Positions 9,127-16,937 of a stretch of DNA of 64,000 nucleotides are shown in pieces. The stretch comes from Lachnospiraceae bacterium (GTDB taxonomy: Bacteria; Bacillota; Clostridia; Lachnospirales; Lachnospiraceae), in contig JAFVHP010000024.1 in the NCBI GenBank assembly GCA_017474455.1, forward strand, positions 49,826-113,825. Direction: 5' to 3'. A model generated the notes under the pieces. It did not search any database, was not told where the DNA came from, and worked only from the letters and a program-made list of their open reading frames with translations. Each line of letters starts with the position of its first letter. The first letter of the stretch is position 1. The translations under genes and the position numbers were made by a program.

Positions 9127-10072
9127 TTTCCGTTACCCTGTCGTATAGATATTTGGCTGCGGCGATGTCTTCCACCGCCAGTCCCAGCGCTTCGAATACA
9201 GTGATCTGGTCATCGCTTTCGCGGCCGGGGATCTTCTTCAGAAGGATATCCCCGATGGTGCCGCGCAGGTGTTCCCTGGTGATAACGCCTTCCTTAAGCG
9301 GGAAGAGATAATCCCCGCTTTCATGTTCAACGGAATCGATACTGTCACCGAAAAATGCCGCCCTCCTGACCGCTTCGGAATCCAGTTCCCTTGCGTTCGG
9401 GGCGCACGCGCCGACAGCGTTTATGTGCGCGCCGCTCTTGAGCCAGCTTCCGCACAGGACGGGCAAGGCGGAGGGGGTCACGGTGCAGATGATATCCGCG
9501 TCCCTGACGGCTTCTTCGGCGGTATCGCAGACACGGATGTCGATGCCTCTGGCGGCACCTTCACCTGCCTTTGCGGCAAGTGCCCCTGCCGCCTCAGGGA
9601 AAGCATCCCATAAAGTGATCGTTTTTATGTCAAAGAAAGGGACGATGGCATCGATATGGCTTTCGCCCTGGGTGCCGCAGCCGAGGATGCAGAGCCGGGA
9701 ACTGTCCGGCCTTGCCAGAAGGCGTGTGGCTACGGCCGAGACGGCTCCGGTACGGATCTTTGTAACGCTGGTGGCATCAATACCCGCAAGAAGGGAACCG
9801 TGCTCCGATTCGAACAGGAGGATCTGTCCCTGGTGGGAAGGGTAGCCGCTCCCGCGGTTGGTGTGGTAAACGCTGATGGTCTTTACTCCGAAATATCCGT
9901 CGAACCAGCCCGGCATAAGGCCGAGTACATTGGTATTGGGCAGGTTGATGGCCGTCCGCAGATACTGGACACAGGAACCTTCGGCCAGTTCATACAGTGT
10001 CTTTTCCATCAGTTCGACGCAGTCGGTACTTTTTAAGTGTTCTTCCACACAGGCGCTGTCAAGAATGATCAT
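9119..10072 (-). CDS. ornithine cyclodeaminase / mu-crystallin family protein
   Basis: This family comprises NAD(P)-dependent enzymes such as ornithine cyclodeaminase, alanine dehydrogenase of the archaeal type and ketimine reductase. The protein shows the family's N-terminal region with Lys (GYFGVKTISV), SVTKIRTGAVSAVATRLLAR, the Rossmann nucleotide motif LGCGTQGESH and the INAVGACAPNARELD block. I prefer ATG at 10072 (MIILDSACVEE, 317 residues) because AAAGGA lies at good spacing before it; an in-frame ATG at 10093 adds seven residues. It is coupled to the class V aminotransferase, suggesting a two-step amino-acid pathway, but the substrate cannot be read from sequence. Confidence 0.85.
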   Translation of the reverse strand: MIILDSACVEEHLKSTDCVELMEKTLYELAEGSCVQYLRTAINLPNTNVLGLMPGWFDGYFGVKTISVYHTNRGSGYPSHQGQILLFESEHGSLLAGIDATSVTKIRTGAVSAVATRLLARPDSSRLCILGCGTQGESHIDAIVPFFDIKTITLWDAFPEAAGALAAKAGEGAARGIDIRVCDTAEEAVRDADIICTVTPSALPVLCGSWLKSGAHINAVGACAPNARELDSEAVRRAAFFGDSIDSVEHESGDYLFPLKEGVITREHLRGTIGDILLKKIPGRESDDQITVFEALGLAVEDIAAAKYLYDRVTEND

Positions 10073-10120
10073 AGTCTGCTGTCCTTTCTTCATTTATAAT
10101 GAATGATGACTTACATGCAG

Positions 10121-10148
10121 ATTTTATCAGAATGCCGTGCTTATTCAA
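10121..10148 (-). promoter_or_regulatory. candidate promoter for the cyclodeaminase-like gene
   Basis: On the minus strand TTGAAT (plus 10143-10148) and TAAAAT (plus 10121-10126) are 16 bases apart, in the gap between this gene and the divergent flavin-reductase-like gene. No dyad operator was seen. Confidence 0.45.
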
Positions 10149-10240
10149 AGCAACTGCAGGCATCGGCTGCACATCAGGAAACCGGATATAACGGCAGCCG
10201 GCAGGTAGGCTAAGGACGGCTGAAAAGGAAGGACAGTTCA

Positions 10241-10744
10241 ATGAAAGAAAAGATCAGGATCACAGAGTATGCGCAGCTGATAACGGAAAAGCTCTCCAAA
10301 GGGATACTGCTCAATACGAAGGCGGATAAGTTCAACAGTATGGTGATCGGCTGGGGCCATCTGGGCACGGTCTGGGGCAGGCAGACATTCATTGTCTATG
10401 TCCGGCAGAGCAGGTATACCAAAAAGCAGCTGGATGCCGCCGGTGAATTCACCGTCAGCGTCCCGCTTGGCGACACTGACATGCATATATGGGAAGTCTG
10501 CGGCAGGATGAGCGGCAGTGATACCGATAAGGTAAAAGAGGCAGGACTTACTCTTGAAGAACCTGAAGTGATCAGTACGCCCGGTGTAAAGGAATACCCG
10601 CTGACGATCGAATGCCGGGTCCTCTATTCACAGGACCAGGTCCTTGAGAAACTGCCGGAGGACATCCGGACCAGGACCTATGCCGACGGGGATTTCCACA
10701 CCATGTACGTCGGCGAGATCCTCGACGCGTATATCATCAAATAA
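10241..10744 (+). CDS. flavin reductase-like FMN-binding domain protein
   Basis: A 167-residue single-domain protein of the flavin reductase-like (split beta-barrel, FMN-binding) superfamily. Visible landmarks are the early GILLNTKADKFNSMVIGWG segment, the VWGRQTFIVYVRQSRYT strand pair, and GEFTVSVPLGD, the usual position of the FMN phosphate-contact region. Clostridial homologues are often annotated as flavoredoxin-like. The physiological electron partner is not evident. RBS GGAAGGAC lies just before the ATG. The gene stands alone, divergent from the cyclodeaminase-like gene and convergent with a MATE gene, and ends in a large structured repeat that includes its terminator. Confidence 0.8.
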   Translation: MKEKIRITEYAQLITEKLSKGILLNTKADKFNSMVIGWGHLGTVWGRQTFIVYVRQSRYTKKQLDAAGEFTVSVPLGDTDMHIWEVCGRMSGSDTDKVKEAGLTLEEPEVISTPGVKEYPLTIECRVLYSQDQVLEKLPEDIRTRTYADGDFHTMYVGEILDAYIIK

Positions 10745-10777
10745 TACTTTTTTCTGGTCCTTGCCGGCGCTGACCGG

Positions 10778-10955
10778 CAGACACTGTGGTCTTACAAAGC
10801 ATTCCGAAGGCGCTTTCGCTTGGATGTGCTTGCTCGCGTTACATAGGACACCAAAAAAGAGAAGCCGGTCAGCGCCGGCTTCTCTTTTTTATACGGTGTC
10901 CAAGTAACGAGCAGCACATACACTTCGGAATTGCTTCATATGACCACAGTGTCTG
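10778..10955. repeat. large imperfect palindrome, copy A of a structured repeat family
   Basis: The outer arms 10778-10791 and 10942-10955 are perfect 14-base complements. Inside, the left arm matches the complement of the right arm over about 60 bases, apart from a roughly 14-base bulge (GCGCTTTCGCTTGG). An apical stem (around 10833-10852 and 10895-10913) carries GCGTTACATAG opposite CAAGTAACG. The tip is a rho-independent terminator. Copy B at 52811-52944 shares the sequence of the bulge and the apical motif. The element fills the gap between convergent genes. Confidence 0.8.
10853..10890. terminator. perfect bidirectional terminator at the tip of repeat copy A
   Basis: AAAAAAGAGAAGCCGG (10853-10868) pairs perfectly over 16 bases with 10875-10890 around the loop TCAGCG. 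There is an A run on one side and a T run on the other, so it can stop transcripts from both convergent genes. Confidence 0.92.
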
Positions 10956-10966
10956 TTGTTTTTTCG

Positions 10967-12361
10967 TCATACCTTCGCCGCAGCCCCGTCAGGCATCTTC
11001 TTCAGCTTCATAAGGAGCGGGATCAGCATGGGCAGTGCGATCCCGACGCTGAGTACATCGGCGGCAGCCTGGGAAACGGCCAGGCCGGTGACACCGAACA
11101 GGGAAGAGAGAATGATGACGCAGGGGATCAGGCAGATGACCTGCCTGGAAAGGCCCAGCAGGCCGGCAGGTATCGCTTTGCCGAGGGCCTGGAAGATACC
11201 GTTGATGATCATGACCCAGACGTACAGGCCCATGGTCAGGCACTGCGAACGGAGCATGAGGCCGCCGATGGCCAGGATGTCGGCATCATCGGAAGCGAAT
11301 ATCGCGATCAGTTTGTCGCTGAAGATGAACATGGCGATGGCAAGGACGATACAGACGGAGATGCCTTCGACCGTGCAGGTCCAGAAAGCGTCCCGTACTC
11401 TTTTATACTTCTTGGCGCCGTAGCAGTAGCCGGCGACCGGCTGGAAGCCCTGGCCGAAGCCCATGATGGCGCCGCCCACCAGACGGCTGCATTTGTTCGC
11501 GACGGAAACGGCGGCCAGCGCGGAGTCGGAGAAGGAACCGGCTACATTGTTGGTCACCACGGAGGCAACGGTCATCATGCTCGAGCGCAGGAAAGTGGGG
11601 ATACCCATTTTGGCAACTTCCTTGTAGATCGAAGCCTTCGGCGTAAAGTAGCGGAATTTGATCTCCAGCAGTGTTTTGCTGCGCAAAAACGGAGTCAGCA
11701 GGACGATAAAACTGATGGCTTTTGAGATCGTGGTCGCGATCGCGGCGCCGGCGACCTGAAGGCCCAGTACATGGATAAAGATGGGGTCCAGGATGATGTT
11801 GATGCCGCAGCCGCAGAGCATGCCGATCATGGAATAGCGGGTGCTGCCTTCGGAACGAAGGAGCTGGCTGAGGGCGACCTCGCCTGCCGTAAACGGCGCG
11901 GAAAGCAGGATGAAGCGGCCGTAATCCATACTGTAGGGTTTTGCCGTTGCGGTAGCCCCCAGGAGCGTCATCAGGGGACTTAAGAAGATAAAGGCCAAAA
12001 GCGCGACAGAAGAAAGGACGATCATGGAGGTGAACATGGTCGTGGTGCCCACGCGGCAGGCCTCTTCTTCTTCCTTAGCGCCCATCAGGCGGGAGATATA
12101 ACTGGATGCGCCCATGCCGAAACCCAGCGCGATGGAACGCATGAAATGCAGCAGCGAATCGTTAACGCCCACCGCGGCCGTTGCGGCACGGCCCAGCTGG
12201 CTGACGAAATAGGTGTCGGCGATATTGTAGATGGAGTCGACGAGCATCGAGATGATCATCGGCAGGGCAATGACGGGAATGACTTTGTATAGAGGGTCTT
12301 CCAGCATCATCTTACGGCGTTTTGCCCTGTTTTCGGCAACGGCTGAATTGGTAGAAGCCAT
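10967..12361 (-). CDS. MATE family multidrug/cation antiporter
   Basis: A 464-residue integral membrane exporter of the multi-antimicrobial extrusion family, which expels cationic compounds in exchange for Na+ or H+. Landmarks are the early LPMIISMLVDSIYNIADTYF segment, GFGMGASSYISRLMGA, and the second-half counterpart GFGQGFQPVAGYCYGAK, showing the family's internal duplication. About 12 hydrophobic segments fit the usual fold, and length is normal. RBS AGGAG lies before the ATG. Substrate cannot be predicted. It converges on the flavin-reductase-like gene. Confidence 0.92.
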   Translation of the reverse strand: MASTNSAVAENRAKRRKMMLEDPLYKVIPVIALPMIISMLVDSIYNIADTYFVSQLGRAATAAVGVNDSLLHFMRSIALGFGMGASSYISRLMGAKEEEEACRVGTTTMFTSMIVLSSVALLAFIFLSPLMTLLGATATAKPYSMDYGRFILLSAPFTAGEVALSQLLRSEGSTRYSMIGMLCGCGINIILDPIFIHVLGLQVAGAAIATTISKAISFIVLLTPFLRSKTLLEIKFRYFTPKASIYKEVAKMGIPTFLRSSMMTVASVVTNNVAGSFSDSALAAVSVANKCSRLVGGAIMGFGQGFQPVAGYCYGAKKYKRVRDAFWTCTVEGISVCIVLAIAMFIFSDKLIAIFASDDADILAIGGLMLRSQCLTMGLYVWVMIINGIFQALGKAIPAGLLGLSRQVICLIPCVIILSSLFGVTGLAVSQAAADVLSVGIALPMLIPLLMKLKKMPDGAAAKV

Positions 12362-12458
12362 GGTGTTTCTCCTGTGGATAAAAAGCTAAAGTATCTTATT
12401 ATTTCAAGGTTAGGATACCAGTTTTTGATGAAGAGTTCCAGTATTAAAAAAAGATACC

Positions 12459-13892
12459 TTAGTAATTGACCGCGATGCCGAGGAAGATGAACGAAAGGAC
12501 CAGCACGAAATTGACGATGAACAGCGGCAGGCTTTTCTTTACCCATTTCAGGTAATCCACTTCGATCATGGAGAGCGCGATCAGAAGGACGGGGGACGTC
12601 GGGAATACGATGTTCGTATAACCGTCGGCAAATGTATAGATCAGTACGGACATGCTCTTCGAAAGACCGATATCGGCAACGGAGAGGATCCCCATGATAA
12701 AGATGGCCTTTGCGGTCGAGGAAGAAATGAAGAATTCCAGGACGAGGACGATCAGATAGACGATGAGGGCGACCGCGTAAATGCTCCTTTCCCGCGCCAG
12801 GCCGTTGATCCTGTGTACGATGGTCGGCATGATGGAGCCTTCGTCGAAAATGTATCGGATCGACGCGGCCATGCAGATGAACACCAGCGTCGGAAGGGCG
12901 CCTGTAAAGCCTTTGGCGAAGCTGGAAAAGACTGTCCGGGGCGATCCGGTGCTGATCATGCCGGCGGCAAGGCCGAAGAAAAGAAAATAGGCCAGCAGGA
13001 TGACGACCGTATAGCCGCGCAGTGAGGGCAGCGCCGAGCTTATGATGATCAGGGCAAGGGCGGCAAGGAGAAAGACGGCATAGGTGATCCTTGTCCTTTT
13101 CGGTGCGGGCTGGCCGGCAGGATCATGGAGGGAGGCACTCTCCTTCAGTTTCCTGTCATGTTCCGCGGTCAGGCCGGAAGCAGGATCTTTATGCAGCTTC
13201 CTGATATACAGGAAGATAAACCCGAGAAGGAGCAGGTACATGACGGCGAAGATGATGATGCGGTACCAGATATGGTGCATGGGGTTCACACCGATGATCC
13301 CGGAAGCCAGAAGGACCGTGAACGGGTTGGTAATGGCACTGGCAAAGCCGAATCCGCAGGATACGATGCTGATCAGGAAGCCGGTGAAAGAGTCAAAGCC
13401 GGTCAGAACGCAGAGGGCGCAGACGATGGGCAGCATGGTCAGCATCTCTTCGAAAAGGCCGAGGAAGGCGCCGAAGCACATAAAGGTAAAGGAGATCACG
13501 ATGATAAGGAGGCCTGCCCGGTCCCTGAACCGTTCGGACAGGCTGCCGATGAGAGCCCTGACGCCTCCGGCGTCGTTCATGACCTGGAAAGAGGCGGAGA
13601 TCACGAGCAGGAAGAGCGAGAGCATGATCAGGGAAAGCCCGTCGGCGGAAGTAAAGACGAGCAGCGGCGCGAAAATGCCCTTTGGCAGCGGAATCCCGCC
13701 GATATCGTTCCTGACGGTGTAAGAAGCGTAATCGGTGCTGCCGTCCGGAAGCGTCCCGAAAGAACCCTTCGGTACGATATAGGTCATGATGATGGCAGCC
13801 GCCATCAGGATTACCAGCAGCAAAGTGACCTGGATGAAGGTCTTTACCGAAATGTTGATCAGTGCCTTTTCGTTTTTCGTACCGTTATTCAT
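12459..13892 (-). CDS. YfcC / DcuC-superfamily membrane carrier
   Basis: A 477-residue membrane protein resembling the YfcC group of the C4-dicarboxylate anaerobic carrier superfamily (AbgT/DcuC/ArsB-like fold). It has about 12 hydrophobic segments. The N-terminal MTYIVPKGSFG is the family's typical first periplasmic loop, and GFGFASAITNPFTVLLASGIIG and SSSTAKAIFIMGILSVADI are hairpin-like motifs found in the two repeats. Members are proposed amino-acid, C4-acid or acetate-related transporters; the substrate here is unknown. The gene overlaps the end of the TMEM64-PlsC gene by eight bases, so it is coupled to it. Confidence 0.8.
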   Translation of the reverse strand: MNNGTKNEKALINISVKTFIQVTLLLVILMAAAIIMTYIVPKGSFGTLPDGSTDYASYTVRNDIGGIPLPKGIFAPLLVFTSADGLSLIMLSLFLLVISASFQVMNDAGGVRALIGSLSERFRDRAGLLIIVISFTFMCFGAFLGLFEEMLTMLPIVCALCVLTGFDSFTGFLISIVSCGFGFASAITNPFTVLLASGIIGVNPMHHIWYRIIIFAVMYLLLLGFIFLYIRKLHKDPASGLTAEHDRKLKESASLHDPAGQPAPKRTRITYAVFLLAALALIIISSALPSLRGYTVVILLAYFLFFGLAAGMISTGSPRTVFSSFAKGFTGALPTLVFICMAASIRYIFDEGSIMPTIVHRINGLARERSIYAVALIVYLIVLVLEFFISSSTAKAIFIMGILSVADIGLSKSMSVLIYTFADGYTNIVFPTSPVLLIALSMIEVDYLKWVKKSLPLFIVNFVLVLSFIFLGIAVNY

Positions 13893-15804
13893 CGTCTTTG
13901 CCCGTTCCTGCCCTTCTTTCCCTTAAAAGGTCCGCAGCCAGCGCCCAGCGCGCCGCCTGGATCCTGTCGGTGTCCGGATAAAAGTAATACAGTTCATTTT
14001 TGTAATACAGTTCAAACTCCTCCCCGCAGGAGAACGGGATGGCGGTGATCCTGTCCATATCGATCGAAAAGCCGTCCCCCGTGTCCGGTGTATAGGTAAA
14101 GACTTCAGGTGTCATCGCGCACGTGCCGTGTTCTCTTGCCCTTAAGGCGCCTTTTTCATCGAATATCTTTACGGATACGCCGGCGCGCAGGTCAAGACTG
14201 TCCAGGTCTTTCAGTTCCAGTTCCCGGATCCTGTCATAGTAATCCGCGATCGATGTGACCAAAGGCGCACCGCCGGCTGATGCCGCGCCCGGGGCGGCCG
14301 TCATGCGGGTATTCCCGGATACGGTTGAAAAACGGTACTGTCCGTCAAAACTGCGCTTTACGCCGCAGGCCGTGCAGATAAGATCATTCCCGGTCCCCCT
14401 GGTGGTGTACAGGGCTCCGCAGTCGGCGCAGCGGTATAGGACATTCTGCAGGCCTTCGGCCAGATTCCTGTGATGGTAGAGCTTTCCCGCCGGCATGACA
14501 GCGGCAGAATACAGGGTATCCTCGATCTGCCGGTCCAGCTCCTCATCCGGGATCGTTTTCGCTTCTTCAGCGGTGATAATGCGTTCAACGGAGACGGTTA
14601 TATCCGACCGGTAAAACGTCTTTCGCCATTTCGGTTTCGCATAATATGCGCCGGAGATCTTCACCAGGATGATATCGGCGTCGAGCTTTTTGTAAAGGCC
14701 GGCGCCTTTTTCGATAATGGGATTGGAGCGCCCGTCGGGCGACAGGCGCGCTTCCGGGAAGATCACGACCGGATGGCCGCCGCGTATCGTTTTGACGATC
14801 CCTCCGACAGTGGACATGTCCGGATTAAAAAGCTTTTTTGGAATGAACCCGGCTTTTTTTGTCAGTTTCCGGATGAGCGGCCGTGTCAGATAGTACTTGT
14901 TGACGACATAGGCAGGATTATGGTGCCGGTCCAGGCGGCTGACATAATAGAAATCGTAAAAGGATTCATGGTTGCAGAGCATGATATAGGGGGCGCGGAA
15001 ACCTTCTTCGGGAACGCCGCTTAAGTGCAGTCTCTGTTTCGGTCCGCGCAGCAGGTGGACAAAGCGGAAAAATGCGGTATAGATCGGCGAATCGGGCGTA
15101 CAGTCGTTCTCTTTGAACCAGACCCTGTCGAGGAACAGGAAGATCAGGACGAACAGGACGGCGGCCAGCAGGGCGATGATCAGTACCAGCAGCGGGATGG
15201 GGATGGAGTTCCTGATAAAGGCCTTTGCCGCTGCGCCCATCAGATTGGAAGTGACGATGGAAGGGATCACGCCGATGGCGACGGTCAGGATGTAGTCGCG
15301 GTAGCGGATCTTCGTACTGCTGCCGTAGTAGCAGATCGCGCCGAAGGGGATCAACGGCATCAGGAACAGGAAAAACATAAGGAAAGCCACGCTTTTTTCC
15401 TTCCTGGCGGCAGCGGAGAACTTGTCGATCTTTTCTCTGTTCTTTGCGTAGGCGGCGTTATCGAAGCGGAACGTGCGGACCAGGATGAATATGATCGTGG
15501 CGCCGAGGCATACGCCTAGGTCGCACAGAAGGACGGCGACAGGGAACGGATAGCTTAGGCCGCTGGAGATCTGGATAAATTCCGCGGGAATGAAGATGAC
15601 GACCATCTGCAGCGCTTCCACCAGCGTGACGGTAAAGAACCCAAGAACGCCTCTGGAGATGAGGAGCCGCCTGGCACCTTCCAGGTCGTTGTCGAGTTCC
15701 AATCGGATGAACGGTACCAGGATATCCCGCAAAAAGAAGGAAAACAGTACCAGTACAGTGACCAGCGATATGAGGATTATGGCTTTTTCAACTTTTTTCT
15801 TCAT
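13885..15804 (-). CDS. TMEM64/DedA-like membrane domain fused to PlsC-type acyltransferase with zinc ribbon
   Basis: A 639-residue multidomain protein. Residues about 5-230 are hydrophobic with the SNARE-associated/TMEM64 signature region (EFIQISSGLSYPFPVAVLLCDLGVCLG area). Residues about 265-430 form a glycerolipid acyltransferase domain: HESFYD at 279-284 is the catalytic HX4D motif and FPEARLS at 349-355 matches the FPEGTRS substrate motif. A four-Cys zinc ribbon follows (CADC and CTAC, residues about 459-480) and a C-terminal beta-rich region of unknown role. TMEM64/DedA proteins act in lipid scrambling or translocation and PlsC acylates lysophosphatidic acid, so a phospholipid remodelling role at the membrane is likely. 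Confidence 0.82.
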   Translation of the reverse strand: MKKKVEKAIILISLVTVLVLFSFFLRDILVPFIRLELDNDLEGARRLLISRGVLGFFTVTLVEALQMVVIFIPAEFIQISSGLSYPFPVAVLLCDLGVCLGATIIFILVRTFRFDNAAYAKNREKIDKFSAAARKEKSVAFLMFFLFLMPLIPFGAICYYGSSTKIRYRDYILTVAIGVIPSIVTSNLMGAAAKAFIRNSIPIPLLVLIIALLAAVLFVLIFLFLDRVWFKENDCTPDSPIYTAFFRFVHLLRGPKQRLHLSGVPEEGFRAPYIMLCNHESFYDFYYVSRLDRHHNPAYVVNKYYLTRPLIRKLTKKAGFIPKKLFNPDMSTVGGIVKTIRGGHPVVIFPEARLSPDGRSNPIIEKGAGLYKKLDADIILVKISGAYYAKPKWRKTFYRSDITVSVERIITAEEAKTIPDEELDRQIEDTLYSAAVMPAGKLYHHRNLAEGLQNVLYRCADCGALYTTRGTGNDLICTACGVKRSFDGQYRFSTVSGNTRMTAAPGAASAGGAPLVTSIADYYDRIRELELKDLDSLDLRAGVSVKIFDEKGALRAREHGTCAMTPEVFTYTPDTGDGFSIDMDRITAIPFSCGEEFELYYKNELYYFYPDTDRIQAARWALAADLLRERRAGTGKDDE

Positions 15805-15837
15805 AGCTGCAGACTATAATAGTAAGTAAGTTATTTC

Positions 15838-15866
15838 ATTTTACCGTTTTTGCTGATACGCAACAA
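15838..15866 (-). promoter_or_regulatory. candidate promoter for the TMEM64-PlsC gene
   Basis: On the minus strand TTGTTG (plus 15861-15866) and TAAAAT (plus 15838-15843) are 17 bases apart in the divergent gap. A TATAAT on the plus strand at 15815-15820 could serve the dipeptidase, but no convincing -35 accompanies it. Confidence 0.5.
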
Positions 15867-15890
15867 GATTAATGACAAAGGGGGAACATG

Positions 15891-16886
15891 ATGAACATTA
15901 TCGATATGCACTGCGATACGATCGCGGGGATCTACAGAAGTGAGAAGAACGGGGAAAAAGCGGATCTGTACGAAAACAGCATGCGCATCGATCTGAAAAA
16001 GCTCCGGAAGGGCGGCTGGCTTCTCCAGAATTTCGCCTGCTTCGTCTTCCTGAGGGAAGGGATCTCCCCGTTCGAAGAAGCGAACGGGATGATCGATACA
16101 TTCGAAAAACAGATGGCCCTGTATCCGGATATCATCCGGCCGGTGACGAACTGCGCCCAGATCGAAGAGAACAGGAAAGCGGGCATCATGAGCGCCATGC
16201 TTACCCTGGAAGAAGGCGGCATCTGCGAAGGCAGCATCGATAACCTGAAAGCGCTGTACGGCCGCGGGGCGAGGATGATGTCGCTCACCTGGAATTTCAA
16301 AAACGAGCTGGCCTGGCCGAACCGTGTGATGCTGAATGAAGACGGTTCGAGATATATGATCCCGGAAACGGAGAACGGACTGACCGGGACCGGCCGGGAA
16401 TTCGTCGAAGCCATGGAAGAAATGGGCATGATCGTGGATGTTTCCCATCTGGGGGATGCCGGTATCCTTGATGTCATCGACATGGCGAAGAAACCTTTCG
16501 TCGCCAGCCATTCCAATGCCAGGGCAGTCGCGTCGAATCCCCGCAACCTGACGGATGAAATGCTGAAGGCAATGGGAGAAAAGGGCTGCGTCGCCGGTCT
16601 GAACTATCTGCCTGATTTCCTGAGAGATTACGGTCCGGACGAGGACAAAACGGCCCGTATCGACGACTGTGTCAGGATGGCTCTGTACATGAAGAATGCA
16701 GGCGGGGCTGAACTGGTCGGGCTGGGATCCGATTTCGACGGTTTTGACGACGGAATGGAGTGGAAGGACGCTTCGGGCGTTCCGATGATCATAGACGCGC
16801 TGCAGAAGGCAGGATTCACTTCTTCCGAGATCGATAAGATCACCCATGAGAACGTGCTTCGTCTATACAAAGAGATACTGGGATGA
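15891..16886 (+). CDS. M19 family membrane-type dipeptidase
   Basis: A zinc dipeptidase of the renal dipeptidase family (331 residues), hydrolysing dipeptides, including in some members those with a D-residue at the C-terminus. Metal-site motifs are DMHCDT near the N-terminus, the Glu in MLTLEEGG, His in VDVSHLGD and HSNARAV, and the Asp in GSDFDGFDDG. No signal peptide is present, so it is cytosolic. I chose the second of two adjacent ATGs because the GGGGG ribosome-binding run is six bases before it. It is followed 51 bases later by an ABC exporter on the same strand. Confidence 0.93.
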   Translation: MNIIDMHCDTIAGIYRSEKNGEKADLYENSMRIDLKKLRKGGWLLQNFACFVFLREGISPFEEANGMIDTFEKQMALYPDIIRPVTNCAQIEENRKAGIMSAMLTLEEGGICEGSIDNLKALYGRGARMMSLTWNFKNELAWPNRVMLNEDGSRYMIPETENGLTGTGREFVEAMEEMGMIVDVSHLGDAGILDVIDMAKKPFVASHSNARAVASNPRNLTDEMLKAMGEKGCVAGLNYLPDFLRDYGPDEDKTARIDDCVRMALYMKNAGGAELVGLGSDFDGFDDGMEWKDASGVPMIIDALQKAGFTSSEIDKITHENVLRLYKEILG

Positions 16887-16937
16887 TAAGATATCTGACA
16901 ATATCACATCCAACATCTCCGGGAAGGACGAAAAACC

